A stretch of 64,000 nucleotides of DNA from Streptomyces sp. Je 1-369. Lineage in GTDB: Bacteria; Actinomycetota; Actinomycetes; Streptomycetales; Streptomycetaceae. Positions 7,981 through 16,195 of the stretch are shown here, in pieces (the first letter of the stretch is position 1; the number at the start of each line of letters is the position of its first letter). Location: NCBI RefSeq assembly GCF_026810505.1, contig NZ_CP101750.1:1517448-1581447 (forward strand). Direction: 5' to 3'. The notes below the pieces were generated by a model. It had not been told where the DNA came from, searched no databases, and saw only the letters and a list, made by a program, of their open reading frames with translations. The position numbers were made by a program, and so were the translations under genes.

Positions 7981-8867
7981 TGACCGACCACGCCCTCGCC
8001 GTCGTACGCGCCGGAGCCCTGACCACCGTGCAGGACCTCGGGCGCCCCGGGCACGCCCATCTCGGAGTACCGCGCTCCGGAGCCCTCGACCCGCCCGCGG
8101 CCCGCCTGGTCAACCGCCTGGTGGGCAACCCGCCCGAAGCGGCGGTCCTGGAGACCACGCTCGACGGCTGTGCCGTACGTCCGCGCAGGACCACGACGGT
8201 CGCCGTCGGCGGCGCCCCCTGCCCCGTGACCGTGGACGGCCGCCCCGCGCCCTGGGGCGCGCCGGTGCGGGTGCCCGAGGGAGCGCTCCTGGACGTCGGG
8301 GCGGCCGTCTCCGGAGTACGTTGCTACGTCGCGTTCGACGGTGGTGTCACCGTCGACCCGGTGCTCGGCAGCCGCTCCACGGACCTGCTCTCCGGCCTCG
8401 GCCCGCCCCCGCTCGCGCCCGGCGCCGTCCTGCCCCTGGGGCACCCCGGCCGCACCCACGCGCGCGTGGACATCGTGCCGCAGCCCGCGCCACCCCAGGA
8501 GCTGGTCCTCAGGGTGACGCTCGGGCCGCGCGCGGACTGGTTCACGGCGGCGGCCCTGGACACGCTCACCACGCGCGCGTACACGGTGTCCTCGGCCAGC
8601 AACCGCATCGGACTGCGCACCGAGGGGCCCGCACTGGAGCGGGCCTTCGAGGGTGAGCTGCCCAGTGAGGGCATGGTGCTCGGCGCCGTGCAGGTCCCGC
8701 CGGACGGCAGGCCCGTCGTCTTCCTGGCCGACCATCCGACGACCGGGGGCTACCCGGTGGTCGCCGTGGTCCGCGAGAGCGATCTGGCCGCGGCGGCCCA
8801 GGCCCGGCCGGGCACGCCCGTACGCTTCGTCGCCATGAACCGGCGGCGGCCGCGACCGGCTCCGTAG
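7980..8867 (+). CDS. pxpC: 5-oxoprolinase subunit PxpC (KipA family)
   Basis: 295 residues from ATG 7980. KipA-family blocks are visible: the N-terminal TVQDLGRPGHAHLGVPRSGALD, the middle CYVAFDGGVTVDPVLGSRST, SNRIGLRTEGPAL, and the C-terminal VVFLADHPTTGGYPVVAVV. It completes the PxpABC complex. It is the last gene of the operon; its TAG is 8 bp from the convergent HEAT-repeat gene stop. Length is normal for the family. Confidence 0.95.
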   Translation: MTDHALAVVRAGALTTVQDLGRPGHAHLGVPRSGALDPPAARLVNRLVGNPPEAAVLETTLDGCAVRPRRTTTVAVGGAPCPVTVDGRPAPWGAPVRVPEGALLDVGAAVSGVRCYVAFDGGVTVDPVLGSRSTDLLSGLGPPPLAPGAVLPLGHPGRTHARVDIVPQPAPPQELVLRVTLGPRADWFTAAALDTLTTRAYTVSSASNRIGLRTEGPALERAFEGELPSEGMVLGAVQVPPDGRPVVFLADHPTTGGYPVVAVVRESDLAAAAQARPGTPVRFVAMNRRRPRPAP

Positions 8868-8875
8868 GCCGCCCG

Positions 8876-10291
8876 CTACACGGCCGCGTCCGGGCCGATC
8901 CTGCTGCGCACCGCGGTCTGTACCTCGTCCTCCTCGGCGGGGTCCGCGGCGAGCCTGCGGAGCCGGTTGACGACGCGGGCGTCACCGGTCTCGGCGTGCC
9001 GTGCGGCGACTTCGCGGGTGGACTCCTCGCAGTCCCAGAGGCACTCGACGGCGAAGCCGGAGGCGAAGGAGGGGTCGGTGGCGGCCAGCGCGCGGGCGGC
9101 GCGGCCGCGGAGGTGGGAGGAGGCGGTCTCTCTGTAGACGTGCCGCAGCACGGGGGCGGCGCAGGCGATGCCGAGGCGTCCGGCGCCGTCGACGAGGGTC
9201 CACAGGGTCGGTGCGTCCGGGCCCTCGCCGCGGACGGCCTCGCGGAGTGCGGCGAGGACCAGCTTGCTGTCCTGTGCGCCACCCCGGCAGGCGAGCATGC
9301 GTCCGGCGGCCGCGCCCAGGTCGTCGGGCCGGTAGGCCCAGCGTCGGGCGCGTTCGACGGCGGCGATGCTGCGCATCCGTTCGAAGGCGTCGGTCGCGGC
9401 GTCGATCACGACCCGGGAGGGGCCTTCCGCGGCGAACTCGATGAGGTCGAGGACGGCGGGGTCGTGGGTGTCCGCGAGGTAGCGCAGGGCGGTGCCGCGC
9501 GCCCCGTCGGAGCCGTTGCGGGCGGCCTCGATGATTTCGGCGCGGTCGTCGGGTCCGGCGACCGCGGTCAGGCAGCGGGCCGCGGGCACGTACAGGACGG
9601 TGCCCCGCTCCAGGCCCTCCTGGGCCCAGTCGAAGACGGCCTGGACGCTCCAGCCGGGGCGCGGCCCCGAGGGCCGCATCTGGCGCTGCCACCGGTCGAA
9701 GGAGCCCTGTTCCCGCGCGGCTCGCACGCGGGCGCCGATGTCGGCGCGGGGGTCCTCTTCCCAGAGGCGCCAGGGCCTCGGTTCGTAGGCGTCGCGGACG
9801 GCGGCGGCCAGGTCGGCCTCGCCCTCCGCGTCGGGGGCGAACCTGGCGAGCACGGGGGCCGCGAGGGCCCGCAGGCCCGCGTCGTCGTCGCGCAGCGCCA
9901 GCTCGTCGAGGGCCCAGGCCCAGTTGGAGCCGAACGCCGCGTACCTCCGCAGGAGTTCGAGGGCGTCCTGCCTGCCGTACGAGGCGAGGTGCCCGAGGAC
10001 GGCGAGGGCGAGTCCGGTGCGCGAGTCGTCCGTGTTCAGGACGTCCTCGGCATCGAAGAGGTGCCGCTCGATCTCACCGAGCCCGCCGTGCAGGTCGAGG
10101 TAGAGCCGGGCGTAGTACAGCGAACGGTTCTCCACCTGCCAGTCGTGACGGGGATCGTTCAGCACGCAGTGGTCGAGGGCGGTGAGCGCCTCGGAACGTG
10201 GGGCGGTGAGCGCGTGCAGGGTGCCGTCGCCGCGGCCCCGCTGCAGCAGGCCGAGCAGCGTACCGCTGGGCGCTATGACCGGATCGAACAT
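8876..10291 (-). CDS. HEAT-repeat protein of unknown role
   Basis: 471 residues from ATG 10291, which has GAGG 9 nt upstream (an in-frame ATG at 10306 has no ribosome site). The sequence is helical repeats throughout, with many Ala/Leu/Arg helix pairs such as ARCLTAVAGPDDRAEIIEAA and HLRGRAARALAATDPSF, consistent with a HEAT-type solenoid used for protein binding. Trp and Tyr cluster in the middle (DAYEPRPWRLWEEDPRADIG). No enzyme motif, signal peptide or membrane segment is seen. It points the same way as the ankyrin gene 302 bp upstream, and both are interaction scaffolds. Similar proteins occur widely in Streptomyces without a known function. Confidence 0.75.
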   Translation of the reverse strand: MFDPVIAPSGTLLGLLQRGRGDGTLHALTAPRSEALTALDHCVLNDPRHDWQVENRSLYYARLYLDLHGGLGEIERHLFDAEDVLNTDDSRTGLALAVLGHLASYGRQDALELLRRYAAFGSNWAWALDELALRDDDAGLRALAAPVLARFAPDAEGEADLAAAVRDAYEPRPWRLWEEDPRADIGARVRAAREQGSFDRWQRQMRPSGPRPGWSVQAVFDWAQEGLERGTVLYVPAARCLTAVAGPDDRAEIIEAARNGSDGARGTALRYLADTHDPAVLDLIEFAAEGPSRVVIDAATDAFERMRSIAAVERARRWAYRPDDLGAAAGRMLACRGGAQDSKLVLAALREAVRGEGPDAPTLWTLVDGAGRLGIACAAPVLRHVYRETASSHLRGRAARALAATDPSFASGFAVECLWDCEESTREVAARHAETGDARVVNRLRRLAADPAEEDEVQTAVRSRIGPDAAV

Positions 10292-10592
10292 GGGAAACAG
10301 CCTCACATCAAGCGTCGACGCAACCGGGAATCTCGCATTACCTGGCCGTGCGCCAACACGTCGGGCCGCCCGCCGTCTCTTGCTTGTCGAAGACCATCTT
10401 CCTCTGCCTCTCGTCGGTGGCCCGGGGGTTCCCGGACGGGAGGTCCGGGGGCGGGCCGCTCACGGTCCACGCGGTGCGGCAACATCTGCCCCACCGTCGC
10501 GTCCGTGAATCACGTCGTCATGATGACCCGGCGGTCAGGTCCGCCGCGACCACATTTCCAGCGCCCCCGTTGTTGCTGGTCAGGTACCCGGT
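10292..10592. other. Intergenic stretch between HEAT and ankyrin genes
   Basis: About 300 bp with no convincing reading frame. The part next to 10291 holds the ribosome site of the HEAT gene. I see no clear promoter or terminator. Confidence 0.4.
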
Positions 10593-10985
10593 TCAGGCGG
10601 CCCCGAACAGCTGCAGCAGCTCCGCCTTTCCGAACATCCTGGCCGTGTCGACCGCCGACGGAGTACCGGCGGCGGGATCCGCGCCACCGTCCAGGAGGGC
10701 CCGGATCACCGCGTCCTCGCCCTTGAAGACGGCTCCGGCGAGCGGGGTCTGGCCCCGGTCGTTGGCGCGGTTGGTGTCGGCGCCGCGCTCCACGAGGGCG
10801 CGGACCGCGTCGGCGTGCCCGTGGTAGGCCGCGAGCATCACCAGGGAGTCGCCGCTGTCGTTCGTGAGGTTCGCGGGGACACCTGCGTCCACATAGGCGG
10901 CGAGCGCCACGGCGTCGCCCTGACGTGCCAGATCGAAGATCTTGGTCGCCAGCTCCACGACCTCGGGGTCGGGGGCTTCGCTCAT
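10593..10985 (-). CDS. Ankyrin-repeat protein
   Basis: 130 residues from ATG 10985. Three to four ankyrin repeats fill residues about 25-125, with the usual repeat core visible twice: GDSLVMLAAYHGHADAVRAL and GQTPLAGAVFKGEDAVIRAL, each followed by (V/L)(E/D)xGAD. It is a small cytoplasmic interaction module with no other domain. The longer in-frame extension to 11213 lacks ankyrin character and a ribosome site. Streptomyces genomes carry many such single-domain ankyrin proteins, often next to their partner; the neighbouring HEAT protein is a candidate. Confidence 0.85.
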   Translation of the reverse strand: MSEAPDPEVVELATKIFDLARQGDAVALAAYVDAGVPANLTNDSGDSLVMLAAYHGHADAVRALVERGADTNRANDRGQTPLAGAVFKGEDAVIRALLDGGADPAAGTPSAVDTARMFGKAELLQLFGAA

Positions 10986-11269
10986 GGGAGCGTTCCGCCT
11001 TTCTGGTCTTTCGGCTGCGTCTGCCTGTGCAGCCGCACGAGTGAATCGACAGGGTACTGCCCCGGCGGGCACATGACCCGAGCCGCTCGAGGCAAAGATC
11101 ACGCAGGGGCGCGGAGGCCACTCGGAACCATCACCATGGCCCAACTGGGCTCCGCCGCTAGAGGGAAATCTCAAGAAATTAACCCATTTGCACCTTTTAT
11201 CGTATGGATACATGCTGTGAACCTGGAAGAACTCATGGTGACTGTCCCCACCAAACCAGGAGAACCGTC

Positions 11270-11464
11270 ATGGTCCTTTCCATCTCGGGCGTCGTACTGC
11301 TCGGAATCATCGTCTTCCTCTTCTTCCGCAAGGACGGACTCAAGGCGTCGCACGCGGTGGTCTGCGCCCTCTTCGGCTTCTTCATGGCGGGCACCGCCAT
11401 CGCCCCGAGCATCAAGGCCGGGAGCGCGAGCCTGGCGAGCCTCCTCGGCGGGATCAAGTTCTGA
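11270..11464 (+). CDS. Small membrane protein (64 residues)
   Basis: ATG 11270 with AGGAGAA 6 nt upstream. Two predicted membrane helices: residues 2-18 (VLSISGVVLLGIIVFLFF) and about 28-48 (AVVCALFGFFMAGTAIAP), joined by a basic turn (RKDGLKAS). The tail SIKAGSASLASLLGGIKF is amphipathic. It lies 36 bp before an FtsK-like membrane NTPase on the same strand, so the two probably form an operon and may act together at the membrane. Pairs of a micro-membrane protein with an FtsK-like protein recur in Streptomyces. No function can be read from the sequence. Confidence 0.75.
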   Translation: MVLSISGVVLLGIIVFLFFRKDGLKASHAVVCALFGFFMAGTAIAPSIKAGSASLASLLGGIKF

Positions 11465-11500
11465 CCGTCCCGCTTTCGCACGCACCTCCAGGAGACAGAC

Positions 11501-13078
11501 GTGGCCAGGCGACCACTCCCCCGCATTCTGAGCAACGGCACCGCATCCATCGCCCGGAGCAGGGAACTGGCACGGTCGGCGGCCGACAGCGCCACGGACG
11601 TTCTCCATCCGCTGATCACGATCACCCGCGGACTGCGCCGGCTGGCTGCCGCCGGGCGGCGCAGATGGGCCGACACCCCCAAGGACAAGCGCGGGCCGCT
11701 GCTGTTCCTTGCGGCCTCCGTGGTCCTGGTCGTGGCGCTCGTTCCCTACGGGCCGCTGCTCGCCATCGCCTCCCTGATGGCGGCGGCGGCCTGGACCGGC
11801 CGCGAGCGCACCGCTCCGGAGCCGACAGGACCGGACGAGGCACAGGTACAGCGGCTGCAGTCCCTCTACGAAGCGCTCGTCCCATACTTCTCGGTCCCCG
11901 AGGACCCCGCCCCGCTCTTCGCGCACGGCGGTGAATGGGACAAGGCGTTCGTCGAGCACGACTTCGACGACACCGGGCGGATCTCCCGGCTCGTGGTGCG
12001 CTACCCCGCGTACTTCACGGACGGCGAGGCCGAGTCCCGTGCACGCATCGAACAACTGCTGCACGCCAAGGCGGGCCGCGGCCGCGAGTACCACTTCCTG
12101 TGGGACGAGGAGGGCAACCAGCTCACCGTCACGGTGCTCTCCCCGCTGCCCACCGACATCGCGGCCCAGCGTTTCGTCACCGCTCCGGGAGAGACCGTCC
12201 TCGGCTTCACCGACGAGACCGGCGTCCAGCGCACCCTGCCGCTGGCCGACGGTGCGGAACAACGCGACGTACCCCCCGTCGTGTGGCGCACCGGCATCCG
12301 CTCCACCGAGCCCCACCTGCTGATCGCCGGGCAGCCCGGCAGCGGCACGACGACCCTGCTGCGCTCCATCGCCCTCCAGGCGCTGCAGTACGGCGATGTG
12401 CTCATCGTCGAGGGCAGCGGCACCGGCGACTACGCCTGCCTGACCGGCCGCGACGGGGTCCTCGCCATCGAGTGCGGGCTCACCGGGGCGCTCGCGAGCC
12501 TCGAATGGGCGGCGCACGAGACGGAGCGCAGGCTCATCGCGGCGAACCGCGCGCGGCAGGCGGGTCACCCGCCCCCGGAGGACACCAAGCGCCCCCTGTG
12601 GATCCTCCTCGACCGCCCGAGCGCGCTCGGCCACCTCGCCGCGGCCGACGGGCGCACCGACCCCCAGTCACTGCTGCAGGTCCCACTGCGGCACGGCAGG
12701 GCGGCCAACGTGACGGTCGTGGTCGCCGACCAGCTGGACGGCCTCGACGCGCTGAGCGAAGCCGTGCACCAGCACACCCGCGCGCGCGTGGTGCTCGGTT
12801 ACGCCACGGTCGACCAGCTGGAGGACGTCCTCGGGGTGCCTCCCCACACGACGCCCACGATGGACGTCCCGCCCGGCCGCGGCTACGCCCGGCTCGGCGC
12901 GGGCCAGGTGCACCGCCTCCAGGTGCCCGCGACCCCCGATCCGTACGACGACGCGACCAGCGAGGCCCACCGCGGGGCCGTCATGGAACTGCTGCCGGAG
13001 CGGAGCACCCCGCCGGACGAAACGGAGGCCGCACCCCCGGAGGCCACGGAGGCGGAACCGGTCCCCGCCGAGAGCTGA
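11501..13078 (+). CDS. FtsK/SpoIIIE-like membrane NTPase with a degenerate P-loop
   Basis: 525 residues from GTG 11501 (AGGAG 10 nt upstream). Residues about 66-99 hold two membrane helices (GPLLFLAASVVLVVALVPYG and the next). A soluble region follows, then a RecA/FtsK-like core. Its Walker A position reads GQPGSGTTTLL at 277-287: the invariant lysine is threonine (T283). The Walker B position is LWILLDRPS. A Pro/Glu-rich tail ends the protein. FtsK-like actinobacterial translocases normally have GxxGSGKS, so this copy may bind nucleotide weakly or serve as a structural subunit, like the degenerate modules of EccC. Together with the upstream 64-residue membrane protein it may form a membrane complex. 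The substrate is unknown. Confidence 0.75.
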   Translation: MARRPLPRILSNGTASIARSRELARSAADSATDVLHPLITITRGLRRLAAAGRRRWADTPKDKRGPLLFLAASVVLVVALVPYGPLLAIASLMAAAAWTGRERTAPEPTGPDEAQVQRLQSLYEALVPYFSVPEDPAPLFAHGGEWDKAFVEHDFDDTGRISRLVVRYPAYFTDGEAESRARIEQLLHAKAGRGREYHFLWDEEGNQLTVTVLSPLPTDIAAQRFVTAPGETVLGFTDETGVQRTLPLADGAEQRDVPPVVWRTGIRSTEPHLLIAGQPGSGTTTLLRSIALQALQYGDVLIVEGSGTGDYACLTGRDGVLAIECGLTGALASLEWAAHETERRLIAANRARQAGHPPPEDTKRPLWILLDRPSALGHLAAADGRTDPQSLLQVPLRHGRAANVTVVVADQLDGLDALSEAVHQHTRARVVLGYATVDQLEDVLGVPPHTTPTMDVPPGRGYARLGAGQVHRLQVPATPDPYDDATSEAHRGAVMELLPERSTPPDETEAAPPEATEAEPVPAES

Positions 13079-13100
13079 GACCCTCCTCCGTAGAGGGGCG

Positions 13101-14594
13101 TCAGGCGACGAACGGGTGCGCGACCTGCGCGCCCGCGCCGACGCCTGTCTCGACCAGCCGTGCCGCCGCCGCAAGCCGCGCCGCCGCCTCGTCGGCGACC
13201 GCGCCCCCCACCGTGAACGGCAGCCGTACGTACCCCTCGAACGCCCCGTCCACTCCGAAGCGCGGCCCGGATGGCACCCGCACGCCCACCCGCTCGCCCA
13301 CCTCGGCGAGCCGCGACCCTGACAGGCCCCCGGTGCGCACCCACAGGGTGAGACCGCCGCGCGGCACCTCGAACTCCCAGTCGGGCAGCTCGCGACGGAC
13401 GGCGGCGACCAGCGCGTCGCGGTTCTCCCTGGCCTGCTCCCTGCGCACGTCGACGGCGGCCTGCCAGCCACCGGTGTTCAGGAGCCAGTTCACGGCCAGC
13501 TGTTCGAGGACGGGGGTGCCGAGGTCGGCGTACGCGCGCGCGGCGACGAGGCTGCGGATCACGTCCGGGGCGGCCCGCACCCAGCCGATGCGCATACCGG
13601 CCCAGAAGGCCTTGCTGGCCGAGCCGACGGTGATGACGGTGGAGCCCGCCGGGTCGAAGCCGCAGACAGGGCGCGGCATGGCGAGGTCCGCGTCGAGTCC
13701 GAGCTCGCTCATCGTCTCGTCGACGACGAGGACCGTGCCCGCGGACCGGGCCGCCTCGACGAGCTGCCTGCGCTGGTCCTCGTCGGCGAGCGCGCCCGTC
13801 GGGTTGTGGAAGTCCGCGACGACGTACGCGAGCCGGGGCGCGGCGTCGCGCAGCACCTGGCGCCAGCGGTCCATGTCCCAGCCCTGGAGGCCTTCGGCCA
13901 TGGCGACGGGGACGAGGCGGGCGCCCGCCTCGCGCATCAGCTGGAGGATGTTGGCGTACGACGGCGACTCCACGGCGATGCGTTCGCCGCGGCCCGCGAA
14001 GAGGTGGCAGATGGCGTCGATGGCGCCCATCGCGCCCGTGGTCACCATGATCTGTTCGGGCATGGTGGGGATCCCGCGCGCGGTGTAGCGCTCGGCGAGC
14101 ATCTCGCGCAGGGCGGGCAGGCCCGCGGGGTAGTCGCCGTGCGTGTGGGCGTACGGCGGGAGGGCTTCGAGGGCGCCCTGGACGGCGCGGGTGAGCCAGG
14201 GTTCGGGCGCGGGCAGTGCGGCGCAGCCGAGGTCGATCATGGAACCGAGCGCCTCGGGAGGCAGTGGTTCGAGCCCGCGCGCGGGGAGGGGATTTCCGGC
14301 GGGGACCGCGGTCCAGCTGCCCGCTCCCCTGCGGGACTCCAGGAACCCCTCGGTGCGCAGCGCTTCGTAGGCCGCGGCGACGGTGGTGCGGCTGACGGCG
14401 AGGGCGACCGCGAGTTCACGCTCGGCGGGCAGGCGCGCGGCGACGGGTACGCGTCCTTCGAGCACGAGCAGCCGGATGCCGTCGGCGAGGGCGCGGTAGG
14501 CGGGCGGGCGGCGCGTGCCCGCGGGGCGGTCCTGCTGGGAGGCGAGGAGACGGGCGAGCTGCGTCGACCCCATTGCCGAAGTCCACTGAGCCAT
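13101..14594 (-). CDS. MocR-family regulator (GntR HTH fused to PLP aminotransferase-like domain)
   Basis: 497 residues from ATG 14594 (AAGGTGG about 11 nt upstream; an ATG at 14573 has none). Residues about 30-100 are a GntR winged HTH (LPAERELAVALAVSRTTVAAA). Residues 115-497 form a fold-type-I aminotransferase domain with the PLP pocket: N264 in HNPTG, D292 in VVDETMSE and the Schiff-base lysine K328 in GSASKAF. In MocR regulators such as GabR and PdxR the PLP domain senses rather than catalyses. It is divergent from a YczE-like membrane protein gene, a pairing known in actinobacteria and firmicutes, and nested inverted repeats lie between them. The regulated gene is probably that membrane protein. 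Confidence 0.93.
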   Translation of the reverse strand: MAQWTSAMGSTQLARLLASQQDRPAGTRRPPAYRALADGIRLLVLEGRVPVAARLPAERELAVALAVSRTTVAAAYEALRTEGFLESRRGAGSWTAVPAGNPLPARGLEPLPPEALGSMIDLGCAALPAPEPWLTRAVQGALEALPPYAHTHGDYPAGLPALREMLAERYTARGIPTMPEQIMVTTGAMGAIDAICHLFAGRGERIAVESPSYANILQLMREAGARLVPVAMAEGLQGWDMDRWRQVLRDAAPRLAYVVADFHNPTGALADEDQRRQLVEAARSAGTVLVVDETMSELGLDADLAMPRPVCGFDPAGSTVITVGSASKAFWAGMRIGWVRAAPDVIRSLVAARAYADLGTPVLEQLAVNWLLNTGGWQAAVDVRREQARENRDALVAAVRRELPDWEFEVPRGGLTLWVRTGGLSGSRLAEVGERVGVRVPSGPRFGVDGAFEGYVRLPFTVGGAVADEAAARLAAAARLVETGVGAGAQVAHPFVA

Positions 14595-14629
14595 GATTCC
14601 CGGTCCACCTTCCTCGAATTGGCCATGGT

Positions 14630-14654
14630 TGGCTTCTCTGTACAAGCCACAGAG
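14630..14654. promoter_or_regulatory. Nested inverted repeats between mocR and yczE-like genes
   Basis: TGGCTT (14630-14635) pairs with AAGCCA (14644-14649), and CTCTGT (14636-14641) pairs with ACAGAG (14649-14654). The two inverted repeats interlock in 25 bp of the divergent promoter region, a good candidate MocR operator. Confidence 0.5.
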
Positions 14655-14696
14655 TGTCATGCGCCAGGCCACTACCACCACCGACGGGGGCACCTC

Positions 14697-15386
14697 TTGT
14701 CCGGCACGACACCCGGCACGACACCCGGCACCGCACGCGGGGCGACGCGGCTGCCGCGGAGACTCACGCAGCTCTACGCGGGCCTCACCCTGTACGGCGT
14801 GAGCTCCGCGCTCCTCGTCGTGTCCGGCCTCGGCCTGGAGCCGTGGAACGTGCTGCACCAGGGGCTCGCCGAGCTCACCGGTCTGTCGATCGGGGCCGTG
14901 TCCATCGTCGTGGGCGCCGCGGTGCTGCTGCTGTGGATCCCGCTGAGGCAGCGTCCGGGCCTCGGTACGGTCTCCAACGTCTTCGTCGTCGGCCTGGCGA
15001 TGGACGCCGCGCTGGCGCTGCTCCCCGACGCGCACGGCTGGGCCGTCCGCGTGCCGTTGATGCTGGCCGGGATCGTCCTGAACGGCGCGGCGACCGGCCT
15101 GTACATCGCGGCCGCGTTCGGCCCCGGCCCCCGCGACGGCCTGATGACGGGCCTGCACCAGCGGACCGGGCGTTCCATCCGGCTGATGCGGACGCTCATC
15201 GAGGTGGCGGTGGTCGTGACCGGCTTCGCGCTCGGCGGCACGGTGGGGATCGGCACCGTCCTCTACGCGCTGGCCATCGGCCCGCTCGCCCAGTTCTTCC
15301 TGCGCGTGTTCGCCGTCCCGGCGGCCACCACGGGCGGCGTCGTGGCCTCGGGCGGTCCGCCGGAGCAGGCGATACTGCGACCGTGA
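14697..15386 (+). CDS. YczE/YitT-like integral membrane protein
   Basis: 229 residues from TTG 14697, with a GGGGG ribosome site; no ATG or GTG fits better in this frame. After a short Gly/Thr/Pro leader made by a tandem 12-bp DNA repeat (encoding GTTPGTTPGT), there are about five membrane helices: residues about 24-45 (YAGLTLYGVSSALLVVSG), 55-75, 85-105, 115-140 and 165-185. The conserved loop GPGPRDGLMTGLHQRTGRSI is characteristic of YczE-type proteins. Partnership with a divergent MocR regulator is the known genomic pattern. Transport of a vitamin-B6-related or amino compound is often suggested for the family but unproven. It overlaps the next gene's GTG. Confidence 0.85.
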   Translation: MSGTTPGTTPGTARGATRLPRRLTQLYAGLTLYGVSSALLVVSGLGLEPWNVLHQGLAELTGLSIGAVSIVVGAAVLLLWIPLRQRPGLGTVSNVFVVGLAMDAALALLPDAHGWAVRVPLMLAGIVLNGAATGLYIAAAFGPGPRDGLMTGLHQRTGRSIRLMRTLIEVAVVVTGFALGGTVGIGTVLYALAIGPLAQFFLRVFAVPAATTGGVVASGGPPEQAILRP

Positions 15387-16150
15387 CCACGCGCGTACGC
15401 CACCCCTACCTCGATCACCCCGGCCCGCTCGCCCTCGCCCACCGCGGCGGTGCGGCGGACGGCCTGGAGAACACCGCCGCGGCCTTCCGGCACGCCGTCG
15501 ACCTCGGTTACCGCTACATCGAGACCGATGTGCACGCCACCGCCGACGGCCGCCTCGTCGCCTTCCACGACACGACGCTCGACCGGGTGACCGACGCGGC
15601 GGGACGCATCATCGACCTCCCGTGGAGCGAGGTGCGCCACGCGCGCGTGGCGGGCGCCGAACCGGTGCCCCTCTTCGAGGAGTGCCTCGAAGCCTTCCCC
15701 GACGTGCGCTGGAACGTGGACGTGAAGGCGGAGTCCGCGCTTCTGCCGTTGCTCGACCTGATCCGCCGCACCGGCTCCTGGGACCGCGTCTGTGTCGGCT
15801 CGTTCTCCGAGGCCCGCGTGGCCAGGGCCCAGCACCTCGGGGGCCCGCGCCTTGCCACCTCCCTGGGCACCCGGGGCGTGGCGGCGCTGCGCATGCTGTC
15901 CTACGGAGTGCCCGCCTCCCTGCGCCGTTCCGCGGTCTGCGCCCAGGTGCCCGAGACGCACGGGAGGATCCGGGTGGTGGACCAGCGCTTCGTGCGCGCC
16001 GCCCACGCGCGCGGGATGCAGGTCCACGTATGGACGGTCAATGACGCGGACCGGATGAGCGCCCTGCTCGACCTCGGTGTGGATGGCATAGTTTCCGATC
16101 ACATCGAGACGCTGCGCGGGGTCCTGAAGGACCGGGGGACCTGGATCTGA
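15383..16150 (+). CDS. Glycerophosphodiester phosphodiesterase
   Basis: 255 residues from GTG 15383, overlapping the membrane-protein stop. The GDPD TIM-barrel signatures are present: LAHRGGAADGLENTAAAF, ETDVHATADGRLVAFHDTTLDR (metal ligands E/D plus the second catalytic histidine) and, near the end, VHVWTVNDADRM followed by GVDGIVSDHI. It hydrolyses glycerophosphodiesters to glycerol-3-phosphate and an alcohol, probably in the cytoplasm because no signal peptide is visible. Length is normal for bacterial cytosolic GDPDs. The tight junction with the YczE-like gene suggests co-transcription. Confidence 0.95.
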   Translation: MTTRVRHPYLDHPGPLALAHRGGAADGLENTAAAFRHAVDLGYRYIETDVHATADGRLVAFHDTTLDRVTDAAGRIIDLPWSEVRHARVAGAEPVPLFEECLEAFPDVRWNVDVKAESALLPLLDLIRRTGSWDRVCVGSFSEARVARAQHLGGPRLATSLGTRGVAALRMLSYGVPASLRRSAVCAQVPETHGRIRVVDQRFVRAAHARGMQVHVWTVNDADRMSALLDLGVDGIVSDHIETLRGVLKDRGTWI

Positions 16151-16195
16151 CCGCCCCATGACGGCGTCGCACCACGGGGAACAGCGAGGTCACGG

